A stretch of DNA of 52,051 nucleotides from NCBI GenBank assembly GCA_023451375.1, contig JAEXZS010000007.1, positions 1 to 52,051 of the forward strand. Direction: 5' to 3'. Both the position numbers and the translations under genes were made by a program. Positions 1 through 8,344 of the stretch are shown in pieces. The notes below the pieces were generated by a model. It had not been told where the DNA came from, searched no databases, and was given only the letters and a program-made list of their open reading frames with translations. The stretch is from Pseudomonadota bacterium. Lineage in GTDB: Bacteria > Pseudomonadota > Alphaproteobacteria > Caulobacterales > Caulobacteraceae. Each line of letters begins with the position of its first letter. The stretch's first letter is position 1.

Positions 1-626
<626 letters not shown>

Positions 627-636
627 GACGAAACGA

Positions 637-664
637 AGGGCGGTTCGAAAGAGCCGCCCTTTTT
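637..664 (+). terminator. Rho-independent terminator of rpoD
   Basis: A 10-bp stem (AGGGCGGTTC / GAGCCGCCCT, one G-T wobble) closes on a GAAA tetraloop and is followed by a run of T. It lies 10 nt past the rpoD stop codon. Confidence 0.93.
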
Positions 665-720
665 CAGCTCTCGTCTCGTCATGGCGCCGAGCATCACGGG
701 AATCAGCTAGCCTTCCGGCG

Positions 721-1455
721 ATGTTGCTCCGCGCTTCCCTCCGCTCCGCCGTCGTCGCTCTGTTGCTGCTTGCGGCGGGTTGCGGCCGTCTGCTGCCGGA
801 TTTTCCCGCGCCGTCCCATCCCTATCCGCGGACGCCGGCTCCGATCGTGGGCGGGCTGGTGGATCGACCGATCGACGGGGGGACGCAAGGCGCGGTCGTG
901 CGCGTCGGGTCGAATCTGGGGCAGTGCATGGCGCAGTTGACGGCGGCGCGCGTGACCTTCAGCCCCGTGCCCGATCGCTTCAACTCGGCGAGCTGCGGAC
1001 TGCGGCAGGGCGGGGTGCTGGGCGCCGACCTAGGTACAGTGGCGCGAATGGCGCCTGGGGACGTGGACATGACCTGCCAGACGGCCCTGGCGCTGAGCAT
1101 CTGGCGGCGACAGTCGCTAGAGCCGGCGGCGCGCGAAATCCTGGGCTCCGACGTGGTCCAGATCGACCATTTCGGCGCCTACGCCTGTCGCAACGTGAAC
1201 AACGGCGTGGGTTCGAACCGGGTCAGCGCCCATTCGCAGGCGGCCGCGCTGGATTTCTCGGGCGTGCGGCTGAGGGACGGGCGGCGCGTCACGGTGGCGG
1301 GCGACTGGAACGGCGGGGACGCCGAGGCGCGTTTCCTGCGCCGGATCCGGGACGACGCCTGCCGCATCTTCGGGACGACCCTGAGCCCTGACTACAACGG
1401 CGTCCACCACGATCACCTGCATCTGGAGGCGACGGACACCCGCTTCTGTCGCTGA
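721..1455 (+). CDS. Extensin-like family lipoprotein
   Basis: A 244-residue protein with a lipoprotein signal: hydrophobic residues 10-19 and a lipobox ending at Cys21 (LAAGC), so probably anchored in the outer membrane facing the periplasm. The C-terminal ~170 residues match the bacterial extensin-like domain: a Cys-rich start, then SAHSQAAALDFSGV, and a terminal HHDHLHLE block. The spaced His/Asp residues resemble M15/LD-carboxypeptidase-type zinc ligands, so a peptidoglycan-related role is plausible but not shown. Terminal Cys residues (RFCR, DDACRIF) may form disulfides. It stands alone between the rpoD terminator and opgG on the same strand. Family assignment is fairly firm; biochemical function is unknown. 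Confidence 0.85.
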   Translation: MLLRASLRSAVVALLLLAAGCGRLLPDFPAPSHPYPRTPAPIVGGLVDRPIDGGTQGAVVRVGSNLGQCMAQLTAARVTFSPVPDRFNSASCGLRQGGVLGADLGTVARMAPGDVDMTCQTALALSIWRRQSLEPAAREILGSDVVQIDHFGAYACRNVNNGVGSNRVSAHSQAAALDFSGVRLRDGRRVTVAGDWNGGDAEARFLRRIRDDACRIFGTTLSPDYNGVHHDHLHLEATDTRFCR

Positions 1456-1565
1456 GCCAGCTCGACGCGACATCATGCCTTCGCAATCGCGAGAGGACGG
1501 GTTGAACCGTATCGGCGGCTCGGCTTTCTAGAGCTCCGGGCGGGGGCGCCCAAGACGAGGCCTGC

Positions 1566-3110
1566 ATGATCCTGCGCCGCCGCGCCCTTCTCCAAAGCCT
1601 GGCCGGGCTGGGAGCCGCCTTCGCCTTGCCGCCGGGACTGGTCCTGGCTCAGGCAAGCGAACCGTTCAGCTTCGACACCCTGAAGGCGCTGGCCCGCGAT
1701 CTGGCCCAGCGGCCCCATGCGCCCCGGCCCGAGGCGGCGGGGAACCTGGACGCCATCACCTATGACGAGGGTTTCCGCATCGTCTTCGACCCCGCTCGGA
1801 CGGTGACGATGGGCGCGGACTGGGGGCTGCAGTTCTTCCCGTTGGGCACGCTGACGCGGCGACCGGTGGAGATCAACCTGGTCGAAGAGGGCGTCAGCCG
1901 GCGGCTGACCTACGATCCGTCCTGGTTCATCGCGCCGGAGGACAGCCCGTTCCGCGGCCTGCCCGGCGACGCAGGCTTCGCAGGATTCCGGGCGGTGGCG
2001 GGGCCGGGGCGGGCGGAATGGCTGTCGTTCCTGGGCGCGTCCTATTTCCGCTCGCCGGGGCCGTTCGCCCAGTATGGGTTGTCGGCGCGGGGGCTTGCGC
2101 TGGACACCTATGCCGAGGCGGAAGAGGAGTTTCCGGATTTCACCCGCTTCTGGTTGGGGCCTGACGCCCAGGGGCGGCTGGTGGTCCACGCCCTGTTGGA
2201 AAGCCCCGGCGTGGTTGGGGCCTATCGCTTCGTCCATGACCTGTCGGGCGACGCGCTGGCGCAGGAGGTGGAGGCGACGCTGGTGTTCCGCCGCGCGGTC
2301 GCCCAGCCGGGATACGCGCCGCTGACCAGCATGTTCTGGTACGGCGAGAACTCGTCCGGCCCCCGCCCGGATTGGCGGCCGGAAATTCATGACTCCGACG
2401 GCCTGGCGATCTGGACTGGGGCGGGCGAACGGATCTGGAGGCCCCTGTCCAATCCGCCGCGCGTGGTCACCAGCGTCTTCGTCGACCACAACCCGCGCGG
2501 CTTCGGCCTGATCCAGCGGGATCGGGACCACGATCACTATCTGGATCGTCAGGCCCACTACGATCGTCGGCCCAGCCTGTGGGTGGAGCCGATCGGGGTC
2601 TGGGGTCGAGGAAGCGTGCGGCTGGTGGAGGTTCCGACGCAATCGGAGACCCTGGACAACATCGTCGCCTTCTGGACCCCGGCGGCGGGCCCGCAGCCTG
2701 GGCGACCCATCGATCTGCGCTACCGGCTGACGTGGGACGGCGACGCGCCGGGGCTGGAGACGCTGGCCCGCGTGGTCTCGACCCGGTCCGGCCGGGCGGG
2801 GCGCCCGGGCGCGCCGGCCGAAGCGGGACGGCGGATCGCGGTTGAGTTCCAGGGGGCAAATCTGACGGGGCTCGATCCCGACCACGACGCCCGGCCGGTG
2901 GTGACGGCGGCCAGGGGCCGCGTCGGCGCGGTGGAGCTGGCGGTCGGCGATCCGACGGAGACCGGCTATGCGCGAACCTGGCGCCTCATTTTCGACGTGG
3001 CGCCGACATGGCATGAACCCGCCGACGTGCGAGCCTTCATCCAAACTGGAAGCGGGCGACGTCTCACGGAAGTGTGGACGGCTCAAATCTTCCCGGAAGC
3101 CGCAACCTGA
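1566..3110 (+). CDS. opgG: Periplasmic glucan biosynthesis protein OpgG/OpgD (MdoG family)
   Basis: A 514-residue periplasmic protein of the MdoG/MdoD family, which shapes the backbone or branching of osmoregulated periplasmic glucans made by OpgH. The N-terminus MILRRRALLQSLAG is a twin-arginine-type signal, with likely cleavage after AQA near residue 30. Export by Tat is the OpgD-like trait. The mature part begins FSFDTLKALARDLA and keeps family blocks such as GADWGLQFFPLG, FWYGENSSGPRPDW and FVDHNPRGFGLIQRDR. Length is typical (~510-550). opgH follows 59 nt downstream on the same strand, making a standard opgG-opgH operon. Whether it acts as OpgG or OpgD cannot be decided from sequence alone; the only family member in the window is next to opgH, so I use opgG. 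Confidence 0.93.
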   Translation: MILRRRALLQSLAGLGAAFALPPGLVLAQASEPFSFDTLKALARDLAQRPHAPRPEAAGNLDAITYDEGFRIVFDPARTVTMGADWGLQFFPLGTLTRRPVEINLVEEGVSRRLTYDPSWFIAPEDSPFRGLPGDAGFAGFRAVAGPGRAEWLSFLGASYFRSPGPFAQYGLSARGLALDTYAEAEEEFPDFTRFWLGPDAQGRLVVHALLESPGVVGAYRFVHDLSGDALAQEVEATLVFRRAVAQPGYAPLTSMFWYGENSSGPRPDWRPEIHDSDGLAIWTGAGERIWRPLSNPPRVVTSVFVDHNPRGFGLIQRDRDHDHYLDRQAHYDRRPSLWVEPIGVWGRGSVRLVEVPTQSETLDNIVAFWTPAAGPQPGRPIDLRYRLTWDGDAPGLETLARVVSTRSGRAGRPGAPAEAGRRIAVEFQGANLTGLDPDHDARPVVTAARGRVGAVELAVGDPTETGYARTWRLIFDVAPTWHEPADVRAFIQTGSGRRLTEVWTAQIFPEAAT

Positions 3111-3169
3111 ACAGGGTTCGGTCGTTCCGCAGGAGCGGGCTCCCCTACCGCGAACAATCAGGATCGACC

Positions 3170-5083
3170 ATGGCGTCTGTTTCGGCATCGTTCCGGGACG
3201 TGGATTCGTCTGCGCCCGCGCACCCCGAACCTCTCGAGGACCTGCCCCGCGCCTCCCCGTTGGCGATGCCGGTGCAGGCGCTGGACCAGGCGCCGGTGCG
3301 CGACTTCGGCCGGACGTCGGGGCAGCATTGGGGGCGGCGCGCGGCGCTGGTGGCCTTCACCGTTGCGGCGACGACGCTGGCCGTTCTCGCGCTGCACGAC
3401 GCCTTCGCGGCGGACCGGCTGACGGCGGCGGAGGTCGCGCACCTGACGCTGTTCTCGGCCCTGTTCGCCTGGACCGCCTTCGCCTTCGCCTCGGCCTTTG
3501 CGGGCTTCGTCGTCACCCTGACCTCGCGCGACGACGGCCTGGAGAGCGGCCCGGTCACCGCCCGGACCGCTATTCTCGCTCCCGTCTACAACGAGGCGCC
3601 TGGCCCGGTGTTCGCCCGGCTGGAGGCGATGATGCGCGACCTGGACGCCGAGGGGCTGGCCGACCGATTCCACCTCTTCATCCTCAGCGACACGCGCGCG
3701 CCGATGATCGCGGTCGCCGAGCAGGCGGCCTTCCGCCGGCTGCGCCGGGCGCTGGGCGACCGTGCGAGCGTCTATTATAGGCGGCGGGCCGAGAACACCG
3801 ATCGCAAGGCCGGCAACATCGCCGACTGGGTCCGCGCCTTCGGCGGCGCCTATGAGAACATGGTGGTGCTGGACGCCGACAGCCTGATGACCGGGCAAAC
3901 CCTAGGCCGGCTGGCGGGCATGATGCAGGCCCATCCGCGCGTCGGCCTGATCCAGACCGTCCCAGCCGTGATCGGCGCTCACACCCTGTTCGCGCGGCTG
4001 GAGCAGTTCGCCAGCCGGCTGTACGGACCGATGTTCGCGCGCGGCATGGCGTGGTGGTGCGGATCGGAAGGCAACTACTGGGGCCACAACGCCATCATCC
4101 GCGTGCGCGCCTTCGCCGAACACGCCGGGCTGCCGCACCTGAAGGGGCGAAAGCCCTTCGGCGGTCACATCCTGAGCCACGACTTCGTCGAGGCTGCGCT
4201 GATGCGGCGCGCAGGATGGCAGGTGCGGCTTGAGCCGGAACTGGACGGATCGTGGGAGGAGGGGCCGCCGACCTTGATCGACCAGATCGTGCGCGATCGC
4301 CGCTGGTGCCAGGGCAATCTGCAACATCTGGGCGTAGTGGCGGCGCGGGGGCTGAACCCCGTCAGCCGGTTCCACCTGGTGCGGGGCCTGTCGACCTACC
4401 TAGCGGCGCCGATGTGGATCGCCCTGCTGGCGCTGAGCGTCGGACTGATGGTGTTCCCCGATCGACTGGCGGGCGCGCGGATCGGCGCCGCCTCGCCGTC
4501 GGCGGCGGGCGTGCTGCTGGGGGTGATGGCGGTGTCGGTGGTGTTCCTGATCCTGCCGAAATTCCTGGCGCTGTCGGCGGCGGCCGCCCGTGGAGACTTG
4601 GCGCGGTTCGGCGGCGCGGGGACGGCCGTGCGCAACATTCTGCTGGAGACCGGCCTGTCGACCCTGCTGGCGCCGGTGTCCCTGTTCGCGCAGACGCGGG
4701 CCGTCGTGTCGGTGCTGGCCGGGCGGGATTCGGGCTGGAGACCGCAGCGACGCGATGTGGACGGCCTGTCGTTCGCCGAAGCCTTTACGGCGCATCGGTC
4801 GGAGTTCGTCTTCGGTCTGGCGCTGATCGGCGTGTGTCTGGCGCTGCAACCGGCGGCCTTGATCTGGGCCGCGCCGCCGGCGGCGGGGCTGGCGGGGGCC
4901 TTCCTGCTGTCGGCCTTGACCGCGCGCGGGGTGGACGACAGCTGGCTGGCGACCCCCGAGACGCTGGCGCCGCCCGGCGTGATCACGGAGGCGCGGGGTC
5001 TGACGGACAGGCGGGCGCCGGTCCTGCCGACGCCCGTCTCGGTTCCGCGTCCGGCGACGGTGCTGACCGCCGCGCCGGCCTGA
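3170..5083 (+). CDS. opgH: Glucans biosynthesis glucosyltransferase OpgH (MdoH)
   Basis: A 637-residue inner-membrane family 2 glycosyltransferase that polymerises glucose from UDP-glucose and moves the glucan to the periplasm. Two N-terminal membrane segments (around residues 60-80 and 95-120) precede the cytoplasmic GT2 domain: ILAPVYNE, the DxD motif in VVLDADSLM, and RDRRWCQGNLQHLG as the (Q/R)xxRW motif. Several further hydrophobic segments fill the C-terminal third. The start ATG at 3170 is preferred over an upstream in-frame codon at 3074, which would lie inside opgG. It is shorter than enterobacterial OpgH (~850 residues) because the N- and C-terminal extensions are reduced. It pairs with opgG immediately upstream. 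Confidence 0.94.
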   Translation: MASVSASFRDVDSSAPAHPEPLEDLPRASPLAMPVQALDQAPVRDFGRTSGQHWGRRAALVAFTVAATTLAVLALHDAFAADRLTAAEVAHLTLFSALFAWTAFAFASAFAGFVVTLTSRDDGLESGPVTARTAILAPVYNEAPGPVFARLEAMMRDLDAEGLADRFHLFILSDTRAPMIAVAEQAAFRRLRRALGDRASVYYRRRAENTDRKAGNIADWVRAFGGAYENMVVLDADSLMTGQTLGRLAGMMQAHPRVGLIQTVPAVIGAHTLFARLEQFASRLYGPMFARGMAWWCGSEGNYWGHNAIIRVRAFAEHAGLPHLKGRKPFGGHILSHDFVEAALMRRAGWQVRLEPELDGSWEEGPPTLIDQIVRDRRWCQGNLQHLGVVAARGLNPVSRFHLVRGLSTYLAAPMWIALLALSVGLMVFPDRLAGARIGAASPSAAGVLLGVMAVSVVFLILPKFLALSAAAARGDLARFGGAGTAVRNILLETGLSTLLAPVSLFAQTRAVVSVLAGRDSGWRPQRRDVDGLSFAEAFTAHRSEFVFGLALIGVCLALQPAALIWAAPPAAGLAGAFLLSALTARGVDDSWLATPETLAPPGVITEARGLTDRRAPVLPTPVSVPRPATVLTAAPA

Positions 5084-5089
5084 CCGCCG

Positions 5090-5437
5090 TTAGGCCTGGA
5101 AGATCGTCTCGAAGCCGCCGACGACCATCCGCTTGCCGTCGAAGGGCATTTCCATGTCCTGGAAGCGGGGGTCGGTCATCATCTTCTGCTCGGCGGCGTC
5201 GGCGACAGCCTTGTCCGGCCAGAGGATCCAGGAGAAGACGACCGTCTCGTCGGGCTCGGCCTTCACCGCCATCTTAAAGTCGGTCACCTTGCCGTCGCGG
5301 ATGTCCACGCCCCAGTTCTCGTACACCGCCACGGCGCCGAACTCCTTGAAGATGGGCGCGGCGAACTGGGCCGACTTGAGGTAGGCGTCCTTGTCTTTCG
5401 TCTTAACCGGCGTGACGAAGCCGCTTACGTAGGTCAT
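5090..5437 (-). CDS. DUF1428 family protein
   Basis: A 115-residue protein matching the small DUF1428 family, which has a ferredoxin-like dimeric alpha/beta barrel fold: MTYVSGFVTPVKTKDKDAYL at the start, then FSWILWPDKAVADAAEQKM and DGKRMVVGGFETI near the end. The start is set by an AGGAGA ribosome site 5 nt upstream of the ATG at 5437; the longer frame to 5536 runs into the VOC gene and is not needed. It lies 29 nt downstream of the VOC gene on the same strand, so the two are probably co-transcribed away from the HxlR regulator. The stop lies 6 nt from the convergent opgH stop. Biochemical function unknown. Confidence 0.9.
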   Translation of the reverse strand: MTYVSGFVTPVKTKDKDAYLKSAQFAAPIFKEFGAVAVYENWGVDIRDGKVTDFKMAVKAEPDETVVFSWILWPDKAVADAAEQKMMTDPRFQDMEMPFDGKRMVVGGFETIFQA

Positions 5438-5466
5438 GGCGTCTCTCCTGCTTTCGGTCCGATGGT

Positions 5467-5913
5467 TCAAGCGGGCTGAAGTTCGTTGGCGGCGAAGGCT
5501 TCCGGACCGGCGGCCGCGGCGTCCGGGTCCATCCACATCGTCTCCCAGATATGCCCGTCGGGGTCCGCGTAGCTCCGGCCGTACATGAAGCCGTAGTCCT
5601 GGGTCGCGTTGGGATCGGCCTTGCCGCCCGCCGCGCCCGCCTTGGCGACGACGGCGTCGACCGCCTCGCGGCTATCCTCGGAAAGGCACAGCAGCACCTG
5701 GGCCGAAGCGTGCGCGTCGGGGATGGTCCGGTGGGTGAAGCCCTTCCACTTGTCATGGGTCAACAGCATCACGTGGATCACGTCGGACACCACCATGCAG
5801 GCGGCGGTGTCGTCGCTGAACATCTCGTTCTTCGTGGCGCCGACGGCCTCGTAGAAGGCGATCGAACGGGCCAGGTCGGCGACGGGCAGGTTGATGAAGA
5901 TCATCTTGGGCAC
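5467..5913 (-). CDS. VOC (glyoxalase/bleomycin-resistance) superfamily protein
   Basis: A 148-residue protein of the vicinal-oxygen-chelate fold: MPKMIFINLPVADLARSIAF opens the first beta-alpha-beta unit and GRSYADPDGHIWETMWMDPD closes the second. This resembles the PhnB/glyoxalase-like subgroup often paired with DUF1428 and HxlR genes. I choose a GTG start at 5913 because a GAGGAGAGGAG ribosome site lies just upstream; the longer in-frame ORF would extend across the divergent promoter. It is probably co-transcribed with the DUF1428 gene and controlled by the adjacent HxlR regulator. The substrate cannot be told from sequence. Confidence 0.88.
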   Translation of the reverse strand: MPKMIFINLPVADLARSIAFYEAVGATKNEMFSDDTAACMVVSDVIHVMLLTHDKWKGFTHRTIPDAHASAQVLLCLSEDSREAVDAVVAKAGAAGGKADPNATQDYGFMYGRSYADPDGHIWETMWMDPDAAAAGPEAFAANELQPA

Positions 5914-5932
5914 GGCGGGGTCTCCTCTCCTC

Positions 5933-5994
5933 GGGTTTGCAACCCTGGCCCTTTGGGTTATATTAGTCAACCATGAAGTTAGAAAAAATAACCC
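5933..5994. promoter_or_regulatory. Overlapping divergent promoters and candidate HxlR operator
   Basis: On the plus strand TTGCAA (5937-5942), a 16-nt spacer and TATATT (5959-5964) form a fair sigma-70 promoter whose start would fall near 5971, two bases before the HxlR ATG. On the minus strand TAATAT covers the same bases. Two inverted repeats overlap these elements: GGGTT-TGC-AACCC (5933-5945) and GGTT...AACC (5956-5972); a further TAACCC (5989-5994) mirrors GGGTTA (5955-5960). This suggests autoregulation and control of the divergent VOC-DUF1428 pair; it is inferred from sequence only. Confidence 0.5.
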
Positions 5995-6656
5995 AACAAT
6001 CCGGACGCAAGTATCACGACGCCTGCGGGGCGGCCCATGGGCTGGATCTTGTGGGCGAGCGCTGGGCCCTGCTGGTGATGCGTGAGCTGATGTTCGGACC
6101 GCGCCGGTTCCGCGACCTGAGGAAAGACCTGTGCGGCCTGTCGGCCAATGTGCTGACGCAAAGACTGGAAGGGCTGGAGGCGTCCGGCATCATCCGGCGG
6201 CGCAAGCTGCCGCCGCCGGCGTCGGTTCAGGTCTATGAGTTGACCGACTGGGGCCGCGAGCTGAAGCCGCTTTATGCGCTGCTGGGACACTGGGCCGCGC
6301 GTTCGCCGACGCACGACCCCACCCTGCCGCTCAGCCCCGTGTCCATCGTCATGTCGCTGGAGACGATGTTCGACGCGGACAAGGCGGGCGACGCGCGGAT
6401 CGATGTCGGCCTGGCTTTGGGAGACGATGCGTTCCGGGTGCGGGTGGCGGACGGCGTGCTGACGGCGGAACGCGCCGAGGTGGCGGGCGCGGAGGTGGTC
6501 TTCGACACTCAGCCGCCGGCGTTGGCCGACGCCATCTACGGCGGCGCGCCGCTCGAGGCGCTGGAAGCCGAGGGCCTGCTGACGCTGACCGGCGATCGGG
6601 ACAAGGCCCGGCGGTTCACGACCTTCTTCGATCTGCCGGAGAAGGTCTCGGCCTGA
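5973..6656 (+). CDS. HxlR-family transcriptional regulator with C-terminal SCP2-like domain
   Basis: A 227-residue two-domain regulator. Residues ~15-105 are an HxlR/MarR-type winged helix: LDLVGERWALLVMRELMFGP, RRFRDLRKDLCGLSANVLTQ, then the wing VQVYELTDWGRELKPL. Residues ~120-225 look like the SCP2/sterol-carrier-like domain seen in many long HxlR proteins and probably bind a hydrophobic ligand. There is no Shine-Dalgarno sequence, and a promoter predicted to start within ~2 nt of the ATG suggests a leaderless or nearly leaderless mRNA. It is divergent from the VOC and DUF1428 genes, its likely targets. Confidence 0.92.
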   Translation: MKLEKITQQSGRKYHDACGAAHGLDLVGERWALLVMRELMFGPRRFRDLRKDLCGLSANVLTQRLEGLEASGIIRRRKLPPPASVQVYELTDWGRELKPLYALLGHWAARSPTHDPTLPLSPVSIVMSLETMFDADKAGDARIDVGLALGDDAFRVRVADGVLTAERAEVAGAEVVFDTQPPALADAIYGGAPLEALEAEGLLTLTGDRDKARRFTTFFDLPEKVSA

Positions 6657-6709
6657 TCCATGTCCGAAAACCGCGAGACATCGCGGCGGGGAAGGCTCAT
6701 CCTTCAGCC

Positions 6710-7798
6710 ATGGAACAGCCGCTGGATTTCGAGGCCTGCTGGCGCGCCGTCGCGGCGAGGGACGCCCGCTTCGACGGACGGTTTTTCACCGGCGTCACCT
6801 CGACGGGGGTCTACTGCCGCCCCGTGTGCCCGGCGCGGACGCCCAAGCGCGAGAACATGACCTTCCACACCAGCGCGGCGGCGGCCGAGGCGGCGGGATT
6901 CCGCGCCTGCCTGCGCTGCCGACCCGAGACGGCGCCCGATATGGGGGCCTGGCGAGGAACATCCAACACCGTCAGCCGCGCGCTGGCCCTGATCGAGGCC
7001 GGAGCGCTGGACGCCGGAGACGTCGACGGGTTGGCCGAACGGCTGGGTGTCGGCGAACGGCACCTGCGCCGTCTGTTCCGCCAGCACCTGGGCGCCGCGC
7101 CGGTCAGCGTCGCCCAGACCCGCCGCGTCCTGTTGGCCAAGCAACTGATCCACGAGAGCGACCTGTCGATGGCCGAGATCGCCATGGCGTCCGGCTTCGG
7201 CAGCGTGCGCCGGTTCAATGAGGCCTTCCAGGCGTTGTATGGGCGACCGCCTTCGGCGCTGCGCCGACGTCGCGTGGTCCAGACCGCCGGTCCGATCCGG
7301 CTGGGGCTGAGCTACCGCCCGCCCTACGACTGGGAGGCCATGCTGGCGGCTCTGGCCGCGCGCGACGCTCCCGGTGAGGCGGTCACCGACGGAGGTTGGC
7401 GTCGCGAACTCCACTTGGAAATCGATGGTACGGCGGGCCAGGTCCGTGTGCGGCATGGCGCGCAGGGCCGCCTGGCGATCGAGGCGGAGGTGGAGACGCT
7501 GTCGGCCCTGCCGGGCGTGCTGGCGCGCGTTCGCCGCGTCTTTGACCTGGCCGCCGATCCCGAACCCATCGCCCGCGACCTGTCGGCTGACCCGGGCCTG
7601 CGGGCGGCGATCGCGGCCCATCCCGGAAGGCGTCCGCCCGGTCGCTGGATCGATGACGGCGACCAGCCGCCGAGCGATCGCCTGCCGGTCGACGACCCTG
7701 TGCTTGTCGCCCGTGCCGAGCGCTGGCGCCCGTGGCGCGCCTACGGCGCCCTGTACTGGACCCTGACCAAGGAGGCCCGAGATGTCGAAGCCACATGA
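6710..7798 (+). CDS. Ada/AlkA-type DNA alkylation protein lacking the glycosylase core
   Basis: A 362-residue protein whose N-terminal ~280 residues follow the usual Ada-AlkA fusion. Residues 1-75 are the Ada zinc domain with Cys36, Cys40, Cys67 and Cys70 all present (methylphosphotriester sensor). Residues ~85-190 are an AraC-type double helix-turn-helix, then the AlkA N-terminal domain (LGLSYRPPYDWEAMLAALAA). After PGRRPPGRW the helix-hairpin-helix/GPD core with its catalytic Asp is absent; only ~17 residues separate it from RAERWRPWRAYGALYWTL, which is normally the extreme C-terminus. About 110-130 residues are missing in frame, with no stop or frameshift. It should not excise bases, but may still bind promoters as a methylation-activated regulator. 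The downstream methyltransferase gene overlaps by 17 nt. Confidence 0.88.
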   Translation: MEQPLDFEACWRAVAARDARFDGRFFTGVTSTGVYCRPVCPARTPKRENMTFHTSAAAAEAAGFRACLRCRPETAPDMGAWRGTSNTVSRALALIEAGALDAGDVDGLAERLGVGERHLRRLFRQHLGAAPVSVAQTRRVLLAKQLIHESDLSMAEIAMASGFGSVRRFNEAFQALYGRPPSALRRRRVVQTAGPIRLGLSYRPPYDWEAMLAALAARDAPGEAVTDGGWRRELHLEIDGTAGQVRVRHGAQGRLAIEAEVETLSALPGVLARVRRVFDLAADPEPIARDLSADPGLRAAIAAHPGRRPPGRWIDDGDQPPSDRLPVDDPVLVARAERWRPWRAYGALYWTLTKEARDVEAT

Positions 7799-8312
7799 AG
7801 CCCGGATGACCCTGACGCTGGATCGCATTCCCTCTCCCGTCGGCGAGGTGCTGGTCGTCGTCGACGCCGACAGCGCCGTACGGGCGCTGGACTTCCACGA
7901 CTTCGAAGAGCGCATGTTGCGGCTGTTGCGCCGTCACTACGGCGAGGTCGCCCTGACGCCGGGGCGCGCGCCCGAGGCGGTGCGCAAGGCGGTGGTCTCC
8001 TATTTCGGCGGCGACCTGTCGGCTTTCGACGGCGTGGAAGTGAGGACCGGCGGCACAGCCTTCCAGCGCTCGGTATGGAAGGCGCTACGCGACATTCCGG
8101 CGGGCGAGACGCGCAGCTACGGTCAATTGGCCGCCGCCATCGGAGCGCCGACGGCCGTGCGCGCGGTGGGGTTGGCGAACGGCGCCAATCCCGTGGGCGT
8201 CATCGTGCCGTGCCACAGGGTGATCGGCTCCAGCGGCAAGCTGACGGGCTACGCCGGCGGGCTGGAGCGCAAACGCTGGCTGCTGGCGCACGAGGCGGGC
8301 GGGCTGCCCTAG
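7782..8312 (+). CDS. ogt: Methylated-DNA--protein-cysteine S-methyltransferase (Ogt-like)
   Basis: A 176-residue O6-alkylguanine-DNA alkyltransferase that transfers the alkyl group to its own cysteine in a suicide reaction. The active-site motif PCHRVIG (after NGANPVGVIV) and the helix-turn-helix GETRSYGQLAAAIGAPTAVR, with arginine finger, are intact. The start at 7782 is supported by a perfect AAGGAGG at 7769-7775, 6 nt upstream; a later ATG at 7806 is possible. It overlaps the preceding Ada-type gene by 17 nt, so the two polypeptides together rebuild the sensor, regulator and methyltransferase parts of a complete Ada protein. An alkylation-inducible operon is likely. Confidence 0.95.
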   Translation: MSKPHEARMTLTLDRIPSPVGEVLVVVDADSAVRALDFHDFEERMLRLLRRHYGEVALTPGRAPEAVRKAVVSYFGGDLSAFDGVEVRTGGTAFQRSVWKALRDIPAGETRSYGQLAAAIGAPTAVRAVGLANGANPVGVIVPCHRVIGSSGKLTGYAGGLERKRWLLAHEAGGLP

Positions 8313-8344
8313 AAAGCGGGCTGGCGAAAGGGCATGTGAGGGGT

